Of a stretch of DNA of 64,000 nucleotides, positions 1 to 8,313 are shown in pieces; within the stretch, counting starts at the first letter, position 1; each line of letters starts with the position of its first letter. The stretch is from Holophagaceae bacterium. GTDB lineage: Bacteria; Acidobacteriota; Holophagae; Holophagales; Holophagaceae. The notes beneath the pieces are model-generated. The model had not been told where the DNA came from, ran no database searches, and worked only from the letters and a program-made list of their open reading frames with translations. The stretch covers positions 124,001 through 188,000 of the forward strand of contig JADKKO010000004.1 of the NCBI GenBank assembly GCA_016720465.1. The letters are read 5' to 3'. The position numbers and the translations under genes were made by a program.

Positions 1-483
1 GGTGTCAGAGGCGTACCACCAGCTCGTGAGCTTGTATCTAGCAATCCAGTTGTGGTGGAGCACAGGGTTAGCCCACTTGAACAGCAGCACGGGTCCACGG
101 TCGTCTAGATTTTTCGCTCGGTCTGCGGCGGTTTGTAGTCGAGTGTCATACCCGTGAACAAAGATGGTCAACCGACCGGAGGTTTGGGCCTCCTGCCTGA
201 GTTGTGCCCAGAATGCTTCCTTGTCTGAGGCCATCAAGGGCGGCGAGCCCTCGCCGGACTGAGAGTCACCCTTGGTTTTCATTGTCCAGAAGGCAAGGGG
301 CCCAGGGCGCTCCAGTATGCTGTCCTGGGTGAACTCCACGAAGCCCAGGCCGTATACCTTTGTGCCCACTGCAAAAGGTCGGTTGACGGCATTAGTGTTC
401 CGCTTACACCCCAAACCAAGTAGGGAGAGAAAACCCACAAGTAGAAATATTGTGATATTTCCTTTGAGGCTCAAATGAAACAT
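1..483 (-). CDS. Partial lipoprotein with DUF900-type alpha/beta-hydrolase fold
   Basis: This open frame runs off the left edge of the window: 161 codons are visible and the C-terminal part, with most catalytic residues, is missing. The start ATG at 483-481 is preceded by a good ribosome binding site (GACAGGAGC). Residues 1-28 form a signal sequence ending in the lipobox LGLGC, so a lipid-anchored exported protein is expected. The segment TIFVHGYDTRLQTAADRA followed by GPVLLFKWAN matches the HGY oxyanion region and the next strand of the DUF900 (COG4782) alpha/beta-hydrolase family; that family match is from memory. It lies about 130 bases downstream of, and on the same strand as, the exported protein at 616-2013, so the two may be co-transcribed. 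Substrate unknown. Confidence 0.7.
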   Translation of the reverse strand, partial: MFHLSLKGNITIFLLVGFLSLLGLGCKRNTNAVNRPFAVGTKVYGLGFVEFTQDSILERPGPLAFWTMKTKGDSQSGEGSPPLMASDKEAFWAQLRQEAQTSGRLTIFVHGYDTRLQTAADRAKNLDDRGPVLLFKWANPVLHHNWIARYKLTSWWYASDT

Positions 484-615
484 GCCTTGCTCCTGTCAGA
501 AATTTACTAGGTGTACCAAACATTTCTTTTCTGTGGTTCATCGCTTAAATACTTCTCACTGGCGTCCACTGTCTCCTCTTTGGCTATTGCTGGCTCAAGA
601 GCAGGCTGATACTTG

Positions 616-2013
616 CTACTTCTTGAACCATTCAGCCGCTTTATCCATGTTGAAGCCGATGCTCAACACAAACTGCCCAGGGTAGGCGTTGGTCTTCGTG
701 CCGCTGAGCAACAGCCTCTCCTCTCGGTTCCAAATCCAGCCTGCGTTGATGGTCAGAGCAGAAAGCGCACCGCTCAAGGTAGCGTTTGAGAAGGTATGAT
801 CCCCGAAACGGTATCCAATGGCGCCACCGAATTGGTCAAGCGGTTTGCTAGAAGGCTTAATGAACGCCTTTAAGACAAAGCCGGAAGGACTCGCTTTCGT
901 ATTCCCGAAATCGGTCTTAGAGCCGATGAGCCAGTTGAACCCGACGAGGAACTCCGAAGGCTTGTCCTTCGCATCCAGGTGGGTGTCCTCCGTCACCTTC
1001 ACCTTACTTACAGGAATGTCTAGGCTCAAATAGAAGGACTCCCAACTCCCTGTGTTCATCACCTGCTTGAACGACGCCGTTTCCTTTGGATCGGTGGTTC
1101 CACTCTTGTCAAGCGCTTTGGCGTTGATTTCGACTGCCGCTCGCCATTCGTTCAGTGTGTAAGTTCTTTCGAACGCGATGTACTGCGGCATGGGCTGTGG
1201 GGTGGCCCCGCGTACACTCATTAACAAGTTTTTGCCGCCATTTGTGGCCTTCAACAGTGATTCCATGTCCTGCTGGATCCGACTCTTGCGCTCCGGTTCT
1301 GTCACATCAATGACGCCTGTTGTGTTTCCGTTGTCGTTCGCGGCGATACTGATGACTCGGACCTTTGCACCCTTCCAGTTCACCCAACGTGCAGGGTCGG
1401 CGTAGTCACTCGCTGTGAAGTCCATCTGGTCGGCCACATCGTTTTGCGCCTGTTCTATAAGGGCGAGAACCTCCTCGAATTTCGAATTCAACTTGATCCG
1501 CAAGCCATCCGAGGTTTCCTCAGAGGTCGGGGTTCCCCCAAAGGCCGTTTCCATGAGGTCCAGCAACTCCGCTTGGCTCAACTCCTTCGGTCCGCTTCCG
1601 GACCCGGGCGCAGGTAGTACCGTTGCCCCAATAAGCTTGGTGAATTTCGCTTGAAGTTCGAGCGCCTTAAGGAGTGCAGTCACAAGGGGCAACTCTTTCT
1701 TGTCCTTGCCAGTTTGCACATCCAACGCGATGACACCCTTGCCCTTTTTTGCGAGATTGATAATGACCCAGCGCGTGCGTGGTCCAGGAAGGGCCGCCTT
1801 GGCGGCTGCTGCCTCCAGACTCTTGTCCACAGCTTCCTTCGCCTCACGAGCGGCCTTCTGCTGCTCGGTTTCCTTGGGTTGCTTTGGGACGGGAATTGTA
1901 ACGGTAAGCTGGGTCCTAAATTGCTCCTTGGCCACAGGTGCATCCTGAGCGAGGACATGCATGCACACGATGGAAATTCCTGCGACGAGCAACGCTTTCA
2001 CGAAGCCTTGCAT
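616..2013 (-). CDS. Exported protein of unknown function
   Basis: I do not recognise this 465-residue protein. It begins with a clear Sec signal peptide (about residues 1-22, cleavage near VLAQ-DA), and the start is supported by a GGGAGGG ribosome binding site. The N-terminal third is rich in Lys/Glu/Ala and looks helical (about residues 40-95). The last 130 residues alternate polar and hydrophobic residues (for example GGAIGYRFGDHTFSNATL and FVLSIGFNMD), which would suit beta strands of an outer-membrane or periplasmic barrel. A single-gene function cannot be inferred. The downstream neighbour on the same strand is the DUF900 lipoprotein at 1-483. Base composition is lower in GC than the core genes, consistent with the accessory character of the region. 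Confidence 0.65.
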   Translation of the reverse strand: MQGFVKALLVAGISIVCMHVLAQDAPVAKEQFRTQLTVTIPVPKQPKETEQQKAAREAKEAVDKSLEAAAAKAALPGPRTRWVIINLAKKGKGVIALDVQTGKDKKELPLVTALLKALELQAKFTKLIGATVLPAPGSGSGPKELSQAELLDLMETAFGGTPTSEETSDGLRIKLNSKFEEVLALIEQAQNDVADQMDFTASDYADPARWVNWKGAKVRVISIAANDNGNTTGVIDVTEPERKSRIQQDMESLLKATNGGKNLLMSVRGATPQPMPQYIAFERTYTLNEWRAAVEINAKALDKSGTTDPKETASFKQVMNTGSWESFYLSLDIPVSKVKVTEDTHLDAKDKPSEFLVGFNWLIGSKTDFGNTKASPSGFVLKAFIKPSSKPLDQFGGAIGYRFGDHTFSNATLSGALSALTINAGWIWNREERLLLSGTKTNAYPGQFVLSIGFNMDKAAEWFKK

Positions 2014-2544
2014 GAGCCCTCCCTTGAGCCGTGCCGGTTGCTGATGCCCACACTTACACCGCTAGAAAGTTGCGCCACAGCGCTTAGTTGACCAGCGAAA
2101 GGCACAGCTCGATGGTTATAAAATGGGACGAGAATATAGGTTGGTTTCGAGTTGGGGTCCTGAAATATATGAATGAGCCCAGAAGCTTTGAAGGTCTGAT
2201 GTCTGTCGAATTGGGATCTTGAAAACACAAAACTCCCACTCTGTTGAACTAGGTTGAGTCGCTCATTTCCTGAGCCATATCTGGATTCGCACGGTGGATT
2301 CTAGAACTTGCCAAACAAGCTAACGAGACCTTCCGCCGAACGGTGTTTCTTTATCCCCTGAACGGATTATTGAGTCCGCGCTGACATGTCCCAACAGCGA
2401 CTCACGCATCCCAGCGGGCAGACCTGGGGGCAGATGCTTATGGCTCGCCAGGAGGCCAGGGTGCTGCATCACCGCCAATTCGGAATATGAATCTTGAAGT
2501 CATCTCGGCCCCTGATTCTCCCTGAAGCTGCGCTATACCTGGTC
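2014..2544. other. Intergenic region, nothing recognised
   Basis: This 531-base gap separates two minus-strand genes. It probably carries the promoter of the exported protein at 616-2013. Reading both strands I found only short frames without convincing ribosome binding sites or family motifs, and no obvious RNA gene or long repeat. Confidence 0.4.
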
Positions 2545-3141
2545 TTACATGGATGTCCTGGTTTTTATTTGATGAAAAGCCAGCGCCCCTGCCCGGGCCA
2601 GATTCCGCAGGGCTTCCTCCTGGGATTCGGTTGGCGCGGAGGCTTTTTCACCTTTTAAAGTGGCCGCGTATAGGACCCCTATGATCTTGTTCGAGAAAAG
2701 AAGTGGAATCCCCATGAAGCTTGAAAGCGCAAAGGTCTCCGCAAAATGTGAATTCAAAAGCGATAGTGTTCCGAGATCTTCACCCACATAGCTCACGCAA
2801 TGTTCTTCAAAAATACGATGGCTGAATGGACTGCACAAAATGGGGATGCGCATGCCTAGGTAGACCGTTTTCAAGCGCATATGCGAATGGGCCAGAACCT
2901 CCACCTCCACAGGGTTCTCCATGTCGGTGATCCCGCCAAATAACCAATTCGGACTGGGGTAGATTGACCCCGCTTGTTCCAGCATCACACGTAACAAATC
3001 ATCCATGGCGGTGCACTGGGCGATGATTGTGTTGACCTCCGCGGCCGAATCAACTGAGCTCGCGCCCATGGCCAGCCCCTTGTCCGTGGATGGCGTTGAA
3101 GGGCTTCCTTGAGCCTGGCTAGGATTGGACTTTTTCATCAT
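2545..3141 (-). CDS. GAF-domain protein
   Basis: The 198-residue product has a disordered Ser/Pro-rich N-terminus (about 1-30) and one GAF-like domain (about residues 35-195). Features typical of GAF folds are the central stretch CVSYVGEDLGTL, the strand MGIPLLFSNKIIGVLYAA (residues about 143-160) and a final helix EEALRNLARAGALAF. GAF domains bind small ligands or mediate dimerisation, often as the sensory part of signalling proteins. No output domain (kinase, GGDEF, HTH) is attached, so it could be a stand-alone sensor or a truncated one. The start is one of two adjacent ATG codons at 3141/3138 with no strong ribosome binding site. It is not obviously linked to a neighbour in an operon. Confidence 0.75.
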   Translation of the reverse strand: MMKKSNPSQAQGSPSTPSTDKGLAMGASSVDSAAEVNTIIAQCTAMDDLLRVMLEQAGSIYPSPNWLFGGITDMENPVEVEVLAHSHMRLKTVYLGMRIPILCSPFSHRIFEEHCVSYVGEDLGTLSLLNSHFAETFALSSFMGIPLLFSNKIIGVLYAATLKGEKASAPTESQEEALRNLARAGALAFHQIKTRTSM

Positions 3142-3826
3142 CTGGATGTGCTGAAATTCTACCCTGCCGGGTGAATTCGGCCGCGCGGATATGGCCGGGA
3201 TAATTTATTTCAACCTTGATGCGTTTGCTGCACAGGATGAACACATCTCGTAAGCGGTCGCCAAACCTCGTCAGGAAGCCGCTCACACGTGCTGCGTTAC
3301 ATCCGTGCAAATCTCGGCCACAGCACTCGACTCGGCCGGAAGGAAGAATTTCGGGACTCCCTGAATCCGATTTTCAAGTCTTCGCCGGGTGGGCACCAAC
3401 CCCTCTTGGACCGCCTCCGCAACAATGGCTCGTACTTGTTCAAGCCGTGAACGCCGCTAGCTGATGGCGTTCTCCTTCTTCCAGGCTAGGCACCTCGCCA
3501 ACTGATCATTTGGCAAGCGGAACAGCTTCTCATGCTCTCCATTCCCTCCAGCGGTCCTGCGAGTCCGATGGACATCTAGCGTCTTGGTATTGGGACCAAG
3601 GTGAACCGTCAGATGTTCTTTGGCTCCTTTGACGGCGGACACCAACTTGTTGTCAAAGAAGGTGAGCACAGCCTCCTGAAGATCGAGCTTTTTGGCGCCC
3701 TAAGGAAGGGGCGGGACATCGGCCATGTTCATCCTCAGGTTCCAAATGGTGAAAGGGGAGCTCGCAATCTAGGTATGCTACCGAAGCTTCGAAGCGACAC
3801 GCAGTTGCATCGCGTCCGTACAAGGT
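3142..3826. other. Intergenic region with weak coding traces
   Basis: This 685-base stretch lies between the divergent GAF gene and the TerB-family gene, and should hold both promoters. Its only plausible gene is the small minus-strand frame at 3457-3669. The other frames here look like chance openings. The ribosome binding site for the TerB gene (ACAAGG before the ATG at 3827) is weak. Confidence 0.35.
3457..3669 (-). CDS. Small hypothetical protein, doubtful
   Basis: This 70-residue frame starts at a GTG preceded by a strong AGGAGG sequence, which is the main reason for listing it. The product (MLTFFDNKLVSAVKGAKEHL...) has no motif I recognise and is rich in Lys, Arg and His. It ends shortly before the GAF gene. 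It may be a genuine small gene or the decayed end of something larger; upstream on the same strand the frame closes at once. Confidence 0.25.
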   Translation of the reverse strand: MLTFFDNKLVSAVKGAKEHLTVHLGPNTKTLDVHRTRRTAGGNGEHEKLFRLPNDQLARCLAWKKENAIS

Positions 3827-6800
3827 ATGACTGAATTTCTATCCGTTTTTTCGACATCTGAGGCTTCCGTGTGGTTCCTTCTCGTTTTGCTCGTTGTCGC
3901 AGGATTCGGAATCGCCTATTCGATTTCGCCTGCGGCAAGGGCTCGCCGGAAGGCTGACGCCACCGTCAACCGCCTTCAGGCCCTCCTTCGAAGCGTGGAT
4001 GACGCTCATCGACAGGCCACGGACCAGGAGACCAAAACCGCTCAAGCCTATGCCAGGGAGGTCCGGCACCTCCGCCTGAAGGCCATCAAGGTCGAGGAAT
4101 TGAAACGCCATGCATCCGGCCTGCGCCTTTCTGCCTTGCGGAACGCCGGCATCGACGACTTCTCCCAGATGCAAGGATGGAGCGCGCAGAGACTGATGCA
4201 AGTGAGGGGCATCGGCCCCGATTCCGCACACCGGATCGCTTCCCTGGTGGATTCCATCAGCCGCCAGTCGAATCAGCAGCCTATCCCCCACCCTGTCGAA
4301 GGCCCCATTACACCGGCCGGCTATGAGGTGTTGGAAGCCATCCATCTGGACATCCAAACCCAGACAACCTTCCGGGAGCCCAAACCCCAGCTCCAAGGCG
4401 TCATCAAGGATTTCCAGGCTCGCCAAGCCCAGGTGCGATCCAAGACCGGCTTCTTCGCCTGGTTCCCCGGGTTCGGGGCCAAGCCTGGGCTCCACGAAGC
4501 TGTCGCGGAAACCGCAGCCATGGAAGCGGACCTTCAACATACCCACCCGGCCTCTGGGCTGAACCGGGGTCTGCCCCACGACCTGGACCTGTTGGCCGGG
4601 CTGCGCCGGAACGGCGTGGATCCATCCGTGGTCGACCAAGATCTGAAGGCCCATCCGGACTGGTATCAGAGCGCACTGAATGCCCTTCTTGGGGAACGCC
4701 CCTCAATGCTCCAACTGGCCCAGGGGCTGGGGCGGTACCGCCTGGCCGCTCCAAGTTCTCCGTCGAAGGATTCCTCGTCCGTGGCCCACACCGTCACCGT
4801 CGATGGACTTCCCATTCAGATCAGCATCCGGATGGACATGTCGACAGGGTCTGGGGGGTCCGCGACCTCCGAACCCCGGGAACGGCCTTCGACGCAGGAT
4901 GCGGCCGCCTTCTGGGTGGGCCCTGGAAAGGACATCACGGTTGCGGACCACCTCATCCCAGGGGGGATGGTTTATGTGGGCACCGGGCTTGCGTCCATCC
5001 AGGGCTACTCGACCGAACCCGCCATCATTGACCCCAAAAAGAAGGTCCAGACCCAAGGGGCGGACTTCCGTACTCGTCAAACCAACTACTGGCCCAGCTA
5101 CGAAAGCATTTCCCCTGAAGCCCGGGGCTCGTACCTGAAGTGGCTTGTGGCCGGGAAGTCCGACCCCCAGGCCGACATCGGCTTCGTGTTCTTGTACTTC
5201 TATGGGCTCGAACGACGGGTGCTTCACGACTTGGCCAATCGCACCGAAACGGATCCGGAAGTCGCCGCGATCCTCGGCGAGATCCGCCGACTCCTGGGGA
5301 TCTACGGCGGGAACGGTTCATTCCATACCTATGCGACCAGCCTTTTGGATTACCGGGCCGCTAAGCATTTGGCGGGCGTTCCCCAGATTCATGCGACCGT
5401 GCCCTTGGTCACGAGCCCCTACGGTTCAAACCTGGACCTGAAGGTGGGCCTAGCAGCCCACGCGGTGCAGAAGCTGTCGCTGCCAGCTGCGTGGGCCGTG
5501 GCCTGGCTCCACGCGGATCCGACCATGCGCCCCAAAACCGTGGCCAAGCGATGCCCGAAAGAATTCGATGCGCTGTTCGCGCTGGAATACCGGAAGCGGT
5601 TTGGCGATGGCCTGAAGATCCCCGAGAACAAGACTCGCTTGAAGATCCAGCACCGGACGGCTAGCCCATCCTTTGGGCACGGCATGCTGGAAGCATCACT
5701 GGACCTTCCGGATGTGACGGTCCTGTCCGGTCCAATCTCCAAGCTGCAGGAGACCGCTGAAGCCTGCTATCCGCAGCTGGACACTTACAGCCGCTTCATG
5801 GGCCGCAATCCAGAAAAGGCCGGGACACTAGAAGCTTTGCTCCTGCTACCCCCAGCCCTGTGGCCAGATTTGGTCCGGTCGGAAATGGTAGACCTGCAAC
5901 AGAAGGTGGATGCTTCAACTGGATCGTTGGTCGTGCCTTTTTTGGACATCCAGCTTCGTCTTCCCGAAGGTGGGGATCTGAACAAGGCCAAGTTCAGCGC
6001 GTTGAGCCGGGCTCTGGGTGCCTTGGGCCTAGGCATCGAGCCCGATCCCCGGTTCGGTGGATCCCTGCCGGAGATGAACGATGCGGTTGCGCTCTTCAAA
6101 GCCGAAGGGCTGGACCAGGATCGCCCGGTGTCCCAAGGTTTCGTTTTCGGAGCACTTGCCGTGCATCTGGCAGCGGTGGTGGCCCATGCCGACGGGGAAT
6201 TTGGGGCGGAAGAAGAAATCCTGCTGACCGGTCACATGGCCCAGTGGCTGCACCTGAATGATCAGGAACGCCTGCGCCTCGTGGCCCGCCTCGATCTGAT
6301 GCGGAAGACCAAGCCCGTCCTGACCGGACTGCAGAAGCGGATCGATGCCCTCACCACGGATCAGAAGTCCGCTTTGGCGGATCTGCTTGTTCTGGTGGTC
6401 CACGCCGAGGGTGTCGTGTCTCCAGGTGAAGTGAAGGTCCTGGAGAAGGTCTTCGGAATGCTGGGGCAGAAGGACGGAGCCATCTATTCGAAGCTTCATG
6501 GCGCGGCGGCGGAACCCATCACGATTCGCCAGGCCGGGCCAGAGGAATCGGGCTTCAAGTTGCCACCCAAGCCCGTGGAACCTGCGCCGACCGGCATGAC
6601 CTTGGATATGGCAAAGGTGGCCGCCCTCCGAGCCGAATCGGCGAAGGTGTCCGACCTGCTTGGGTCGATCTTCAAAGAAGAAGAACATCTGCCGGTGCCG
6701 GTTCCCGATCCCGATGCGCAGGACCTTCTGGAGGAACCATCCCTGCTGGGGCTGGATCCAGACCACGCTGGACTGCTCCAAACTCTGCTGGCCCGTCCCC

Positions 6801-6970
6801 AGTGGAGCCGCGCCGAGTTGGACGATATTTGCTCGGAACGAGGCATGATGGTGGACGGTGCGTTGGAGCGCATTAACGAAGCTGCCCTGGATGCCTTTGA
6901 TGAGCCGCTGATCGAAGGCGATGACCCCCTTGAAGTGCATCGCGACCGCTTGTTGGATAGAACCGCATGA
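3827..6970 (+). CDS. Large TerB-family protein (TM, HhH, TerB-N, TerB, TerB-C)
   Basis: This 1047-residue protein is the first gene of a three-gene operon. Visible in order: one N-terminal membrane segment (about 14-33), a helical linker likely to form a coiled coil (about 38-95), a helix-hairpin-helix DNA-binding element (LMQVRGIGPDSAHRIASL, about 120-145), and a TerB-N domain (about 365-590, DITVADHLIPGGMVYVG onward). A TerB helical domain follows (about 768-890, with two AxxxAHADGxxxxxE-like metal-binding helices, VVAHADGEFGAEEE and VVHAEGVVSPGE), then a TerB-C region (about 920-1040). TerB domains bind divalent metal. Genes of this architecture occur next to an ATPase and an Lhr-like helicase and have been proposed to act in DNA processing or phage defence. 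The stop overlaps the next start as ATGA, indicating translational coupling. Confidence 0.85.
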   Translation: MTEFLSVFSTSEASVWFLLVLLVVAGFGIAYSISPAARARRKADATVNRLQALLRSVDDAHRQATDQETKTAQAYAREVRHLRLKAIKVEELKRHASGLRLSALRNAGIDDFSQMQGWSAQRLMQVRGIGPDSAHRIASLVDSISRQSNQQPIPHPVEGPITPAGYEVLEAIHLDIQTQTTFREPKPQLQGVIKDFQARQAQVRSKTGFFAWFPGFGAKPGLHEAVAETAAMEADLQHTHPASGLNRGLPHDLDLLAGLRRNGVDPSVVDQDLKAHPDWYQSALNALLGERPSMLQLAQGLGRYRLAAPSSPSKDSSSVAHTVTVDGLPIQISIRMDMSTGSGGSATSEPRERPSTQDAAAFWVGPGKDITVADHLIPGGMVYVGTGLASIQGYSTEPAIIDPKKKVQTQGADFRTRQTNYWPSYESISPEARGSYLKWLVAGKSDPQADIGFVFLYFYGLERRVLHDLANRTETDPEVAAILGEIRRLLGIYGGNGSFHTYATSLLDYRAAKHLAGVPQIHATVPLVTSPYGSNLDLKVGLAAHAVQKLSLPAAWAVAWLHADPTMRPKTVAKRCPKEFDALFALEYRKRFGDGLKIPENKTRLKIQHRTASPSFGHGMLEASLDLPDVTVLSGPISKLQETAEACYPQLDTYSRFMGRNPEKAGTLEALLLLPPALWPDLVRSEMVDLQQKVDASTGSLVVPFLDIQLRLPEGGDLNKAKFSALSRALGALGLGIEPDPRFGGSLPEMNDAVALFKAEGLDQDRPVSQGFVFGALAVHLAAVVAHADGEFGAEEEILLTGHMAQWLHLNDQERLRLVARLDLMRKTKPVLTGLQKRIDALTTDQKSALADLLVLVVHAEGVVSPGEVKVLEKVFGMLGQKDGAIYSKLHGAAAEPITIRQAGPEESGFKLPPKPVEPAPTGMTLDMAKVAALRAESAKVSDLLGSIFKEEEHLPVPVPDPDAQDLLEEPSLLGLDPDHAGLLQTLLARPQWSRAELDDICSERGMMVDGALERINEAALDAFDEPLIEGDDPLEVHRDRLLDRTA

Positions 6971-8313
6971 ACCCGATCCGCCCCCGTGACCGTGATGCCC
7001 TACTCCAGGCCCTTCGAGCGGGTGTCGTCCCACGGGCTGGCCAGCACCTTATCCAGGTCGGCCGGGCCAAAGAAATCGCTGCCCTGCTGAAGGATCTCGA
7101 TCGGATGGCGGATGGCGGCACTGGCTTCCGCCTGGTCATCGGGGAGTATGGATCGGGGAAGACCTTCTTTCTAAACTTGATTCGAGCCGTGGCCATGGAA
7201 AAGAAGATGGTCGCCACGGTAGCGGACTTGAACCCAAATCGCCGCCTTCATGCTTCTGCCGGCCAGGCCCGGTCGCTTTATGCAGAGCTGGCGCGGAACA
7301 TTGCCACGCGCACAAAGCCAGATGGCGGCGCGCTGCCCGGAATCGTCGAAAAGTTCATTTTCACGGCCAAAACAGAAGCGATGGCCGAAGGGCTTCCCAC
7401 AGAATCGGTCATTCAGCGCAAGTTGGAACGCCTGTCCGAAATGGTCAATGGGTATGACTTCGCGCAGGTAATCGCAGCCTATTGGAAAGGATTTCAAGAC
7501 GGCAACGAAACGGTAAAGGCGGATGCTGTCCGATGGCTCCGTGGCGAATTCACCACCAAGACCGACGCCCGAAATGCCTTGGGTGTCCGGACCATCGTGG
7601 ATGACGCATCCATCTACGACCAGTTGAAGCTGCTGGGTCTTTTCGTTCGGTTGGCCGGGTTCTCAGGCCTTCTAATCTGCCTCGACGAACTGGTGAATCT
7701 CTACAAGCTATCCAACACCCAGGCGCGAAACTCAAACTACGAACAGATCCTCCGCATTCTGAACGATGTGCTTCAGGGAACGGCGGAAGGCCTGGGATTC
7801 GTGCTGGGTGGCACCCCGGAATTCCTGATGGATACGCGCCGAGGACTCTACAGCTACGCAGCCCTTCAATCCCGGCTCGCCGAGAACACATTCGCGAAGA
7901 GCGGCTTGGTGGACTACAGCCATCCTGTGATGCGCCTGTCCGCCCTATCCCAGGAGGACTTCCTGGTGCTGCTGGACAAAATCCGGATGGTCTACGCGGG
8001 CGGAGACCCCGCGCAAGTCGCAATGCCTGATGAAGGTCTGACCGCGTTCATGTCCCATTGCCATCAGCGGATCGGGGAAGCCTACTTCCGCACCCCGCGC
8101 ACGACGATCACGGCGTTCGTAAACCTCTTGGCTGTCCTGGATCAGAACCCTGGCGCCAGGTGGCAGGATCTCCTTGGGCAGATCCAGGTCGCCCGGGATA
8201 CAGGTGGCGTAGCGGACCTGCAGGTGGAAGAAGACGGGCCCGCCCAGACAAGTTCTGTGGCTGCCACGACAGGAAGCGGCGCGGATGACGGATTCACCAG
8301 TTTCAAGCTCTAA
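6967..8313 (+). CDS. BrxC/BrxD-like P-loop ATPase (DUF2791)
   Basis: This 448-residue AAA-like ATPase overlaps the TerB gene by four bases and the helicase gene by 29. The Walker A motif is GEYGSGKTFF (about residues 58-67), and the Walker B strand is LLICLDELV (about 235-243). The downstream FVLGGTPEFLMDTRRG stretch is the typical sensor region. The order 'GTGFRLVIGEYGSGKTFFLNLIRAVAMEK' (positions about 50-78) and overall length fit the BREX ATP-binding protein BrxD / DUF2791 group, in which the ATPase works with a large helicase. It probably couples ATP hydrolysis to loading or controlling the helicase encoded next. No methyltransferase, PglZ or other BREX gene is present in the window, so this is a stand-alone TerB/ATPase/helicase version. 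Confidence 0.85.
   Translation: MNPIRPRDRDALLQALRAGVVPRAGQHLIQVGRAKEIAALLKDLDRMADGGTGFRLVIGEYGSGKTFFLNLIRAVAMEKKMVATVADLNPNRRLHASAGQARSLYAELARNIATRTKPDGGALPGIVEKFIFTAKTEAMAEGLPTESVIQRKLERLSEMVNGYDFAQVIAAYWKGFQDGNETVKADAVRWLRGEFTTKTDARNALGVRTIVDDASIYDQLKLLGLFVRLAGFSGLLICLDELVNLYKLSNTQARNSNYEQILRILNDVLQGTAEGLGFVLGGTPEFLMDTRRGLYSYAALQSRLAENTFAKSGLVDYSHPVMRLSALSQEDFLVLLDKIRMVYAGGDPAQVAMPDEGLTAFMSHCHQRIGEAYFRTPRTTITAFVNLLAVLDQNPGARWQDLLGQIQVARDTGGVADLQVEEDGPAQTSSVAATTGSGADDGFTSFKL

Noticed and set aside
1..3826. Left end of the suspected Tn7-like element
   Set aside because: I searched for inverted copies of the CGACA unit and for TGTCG clusters and found none convincing; the left end may be outside the window.
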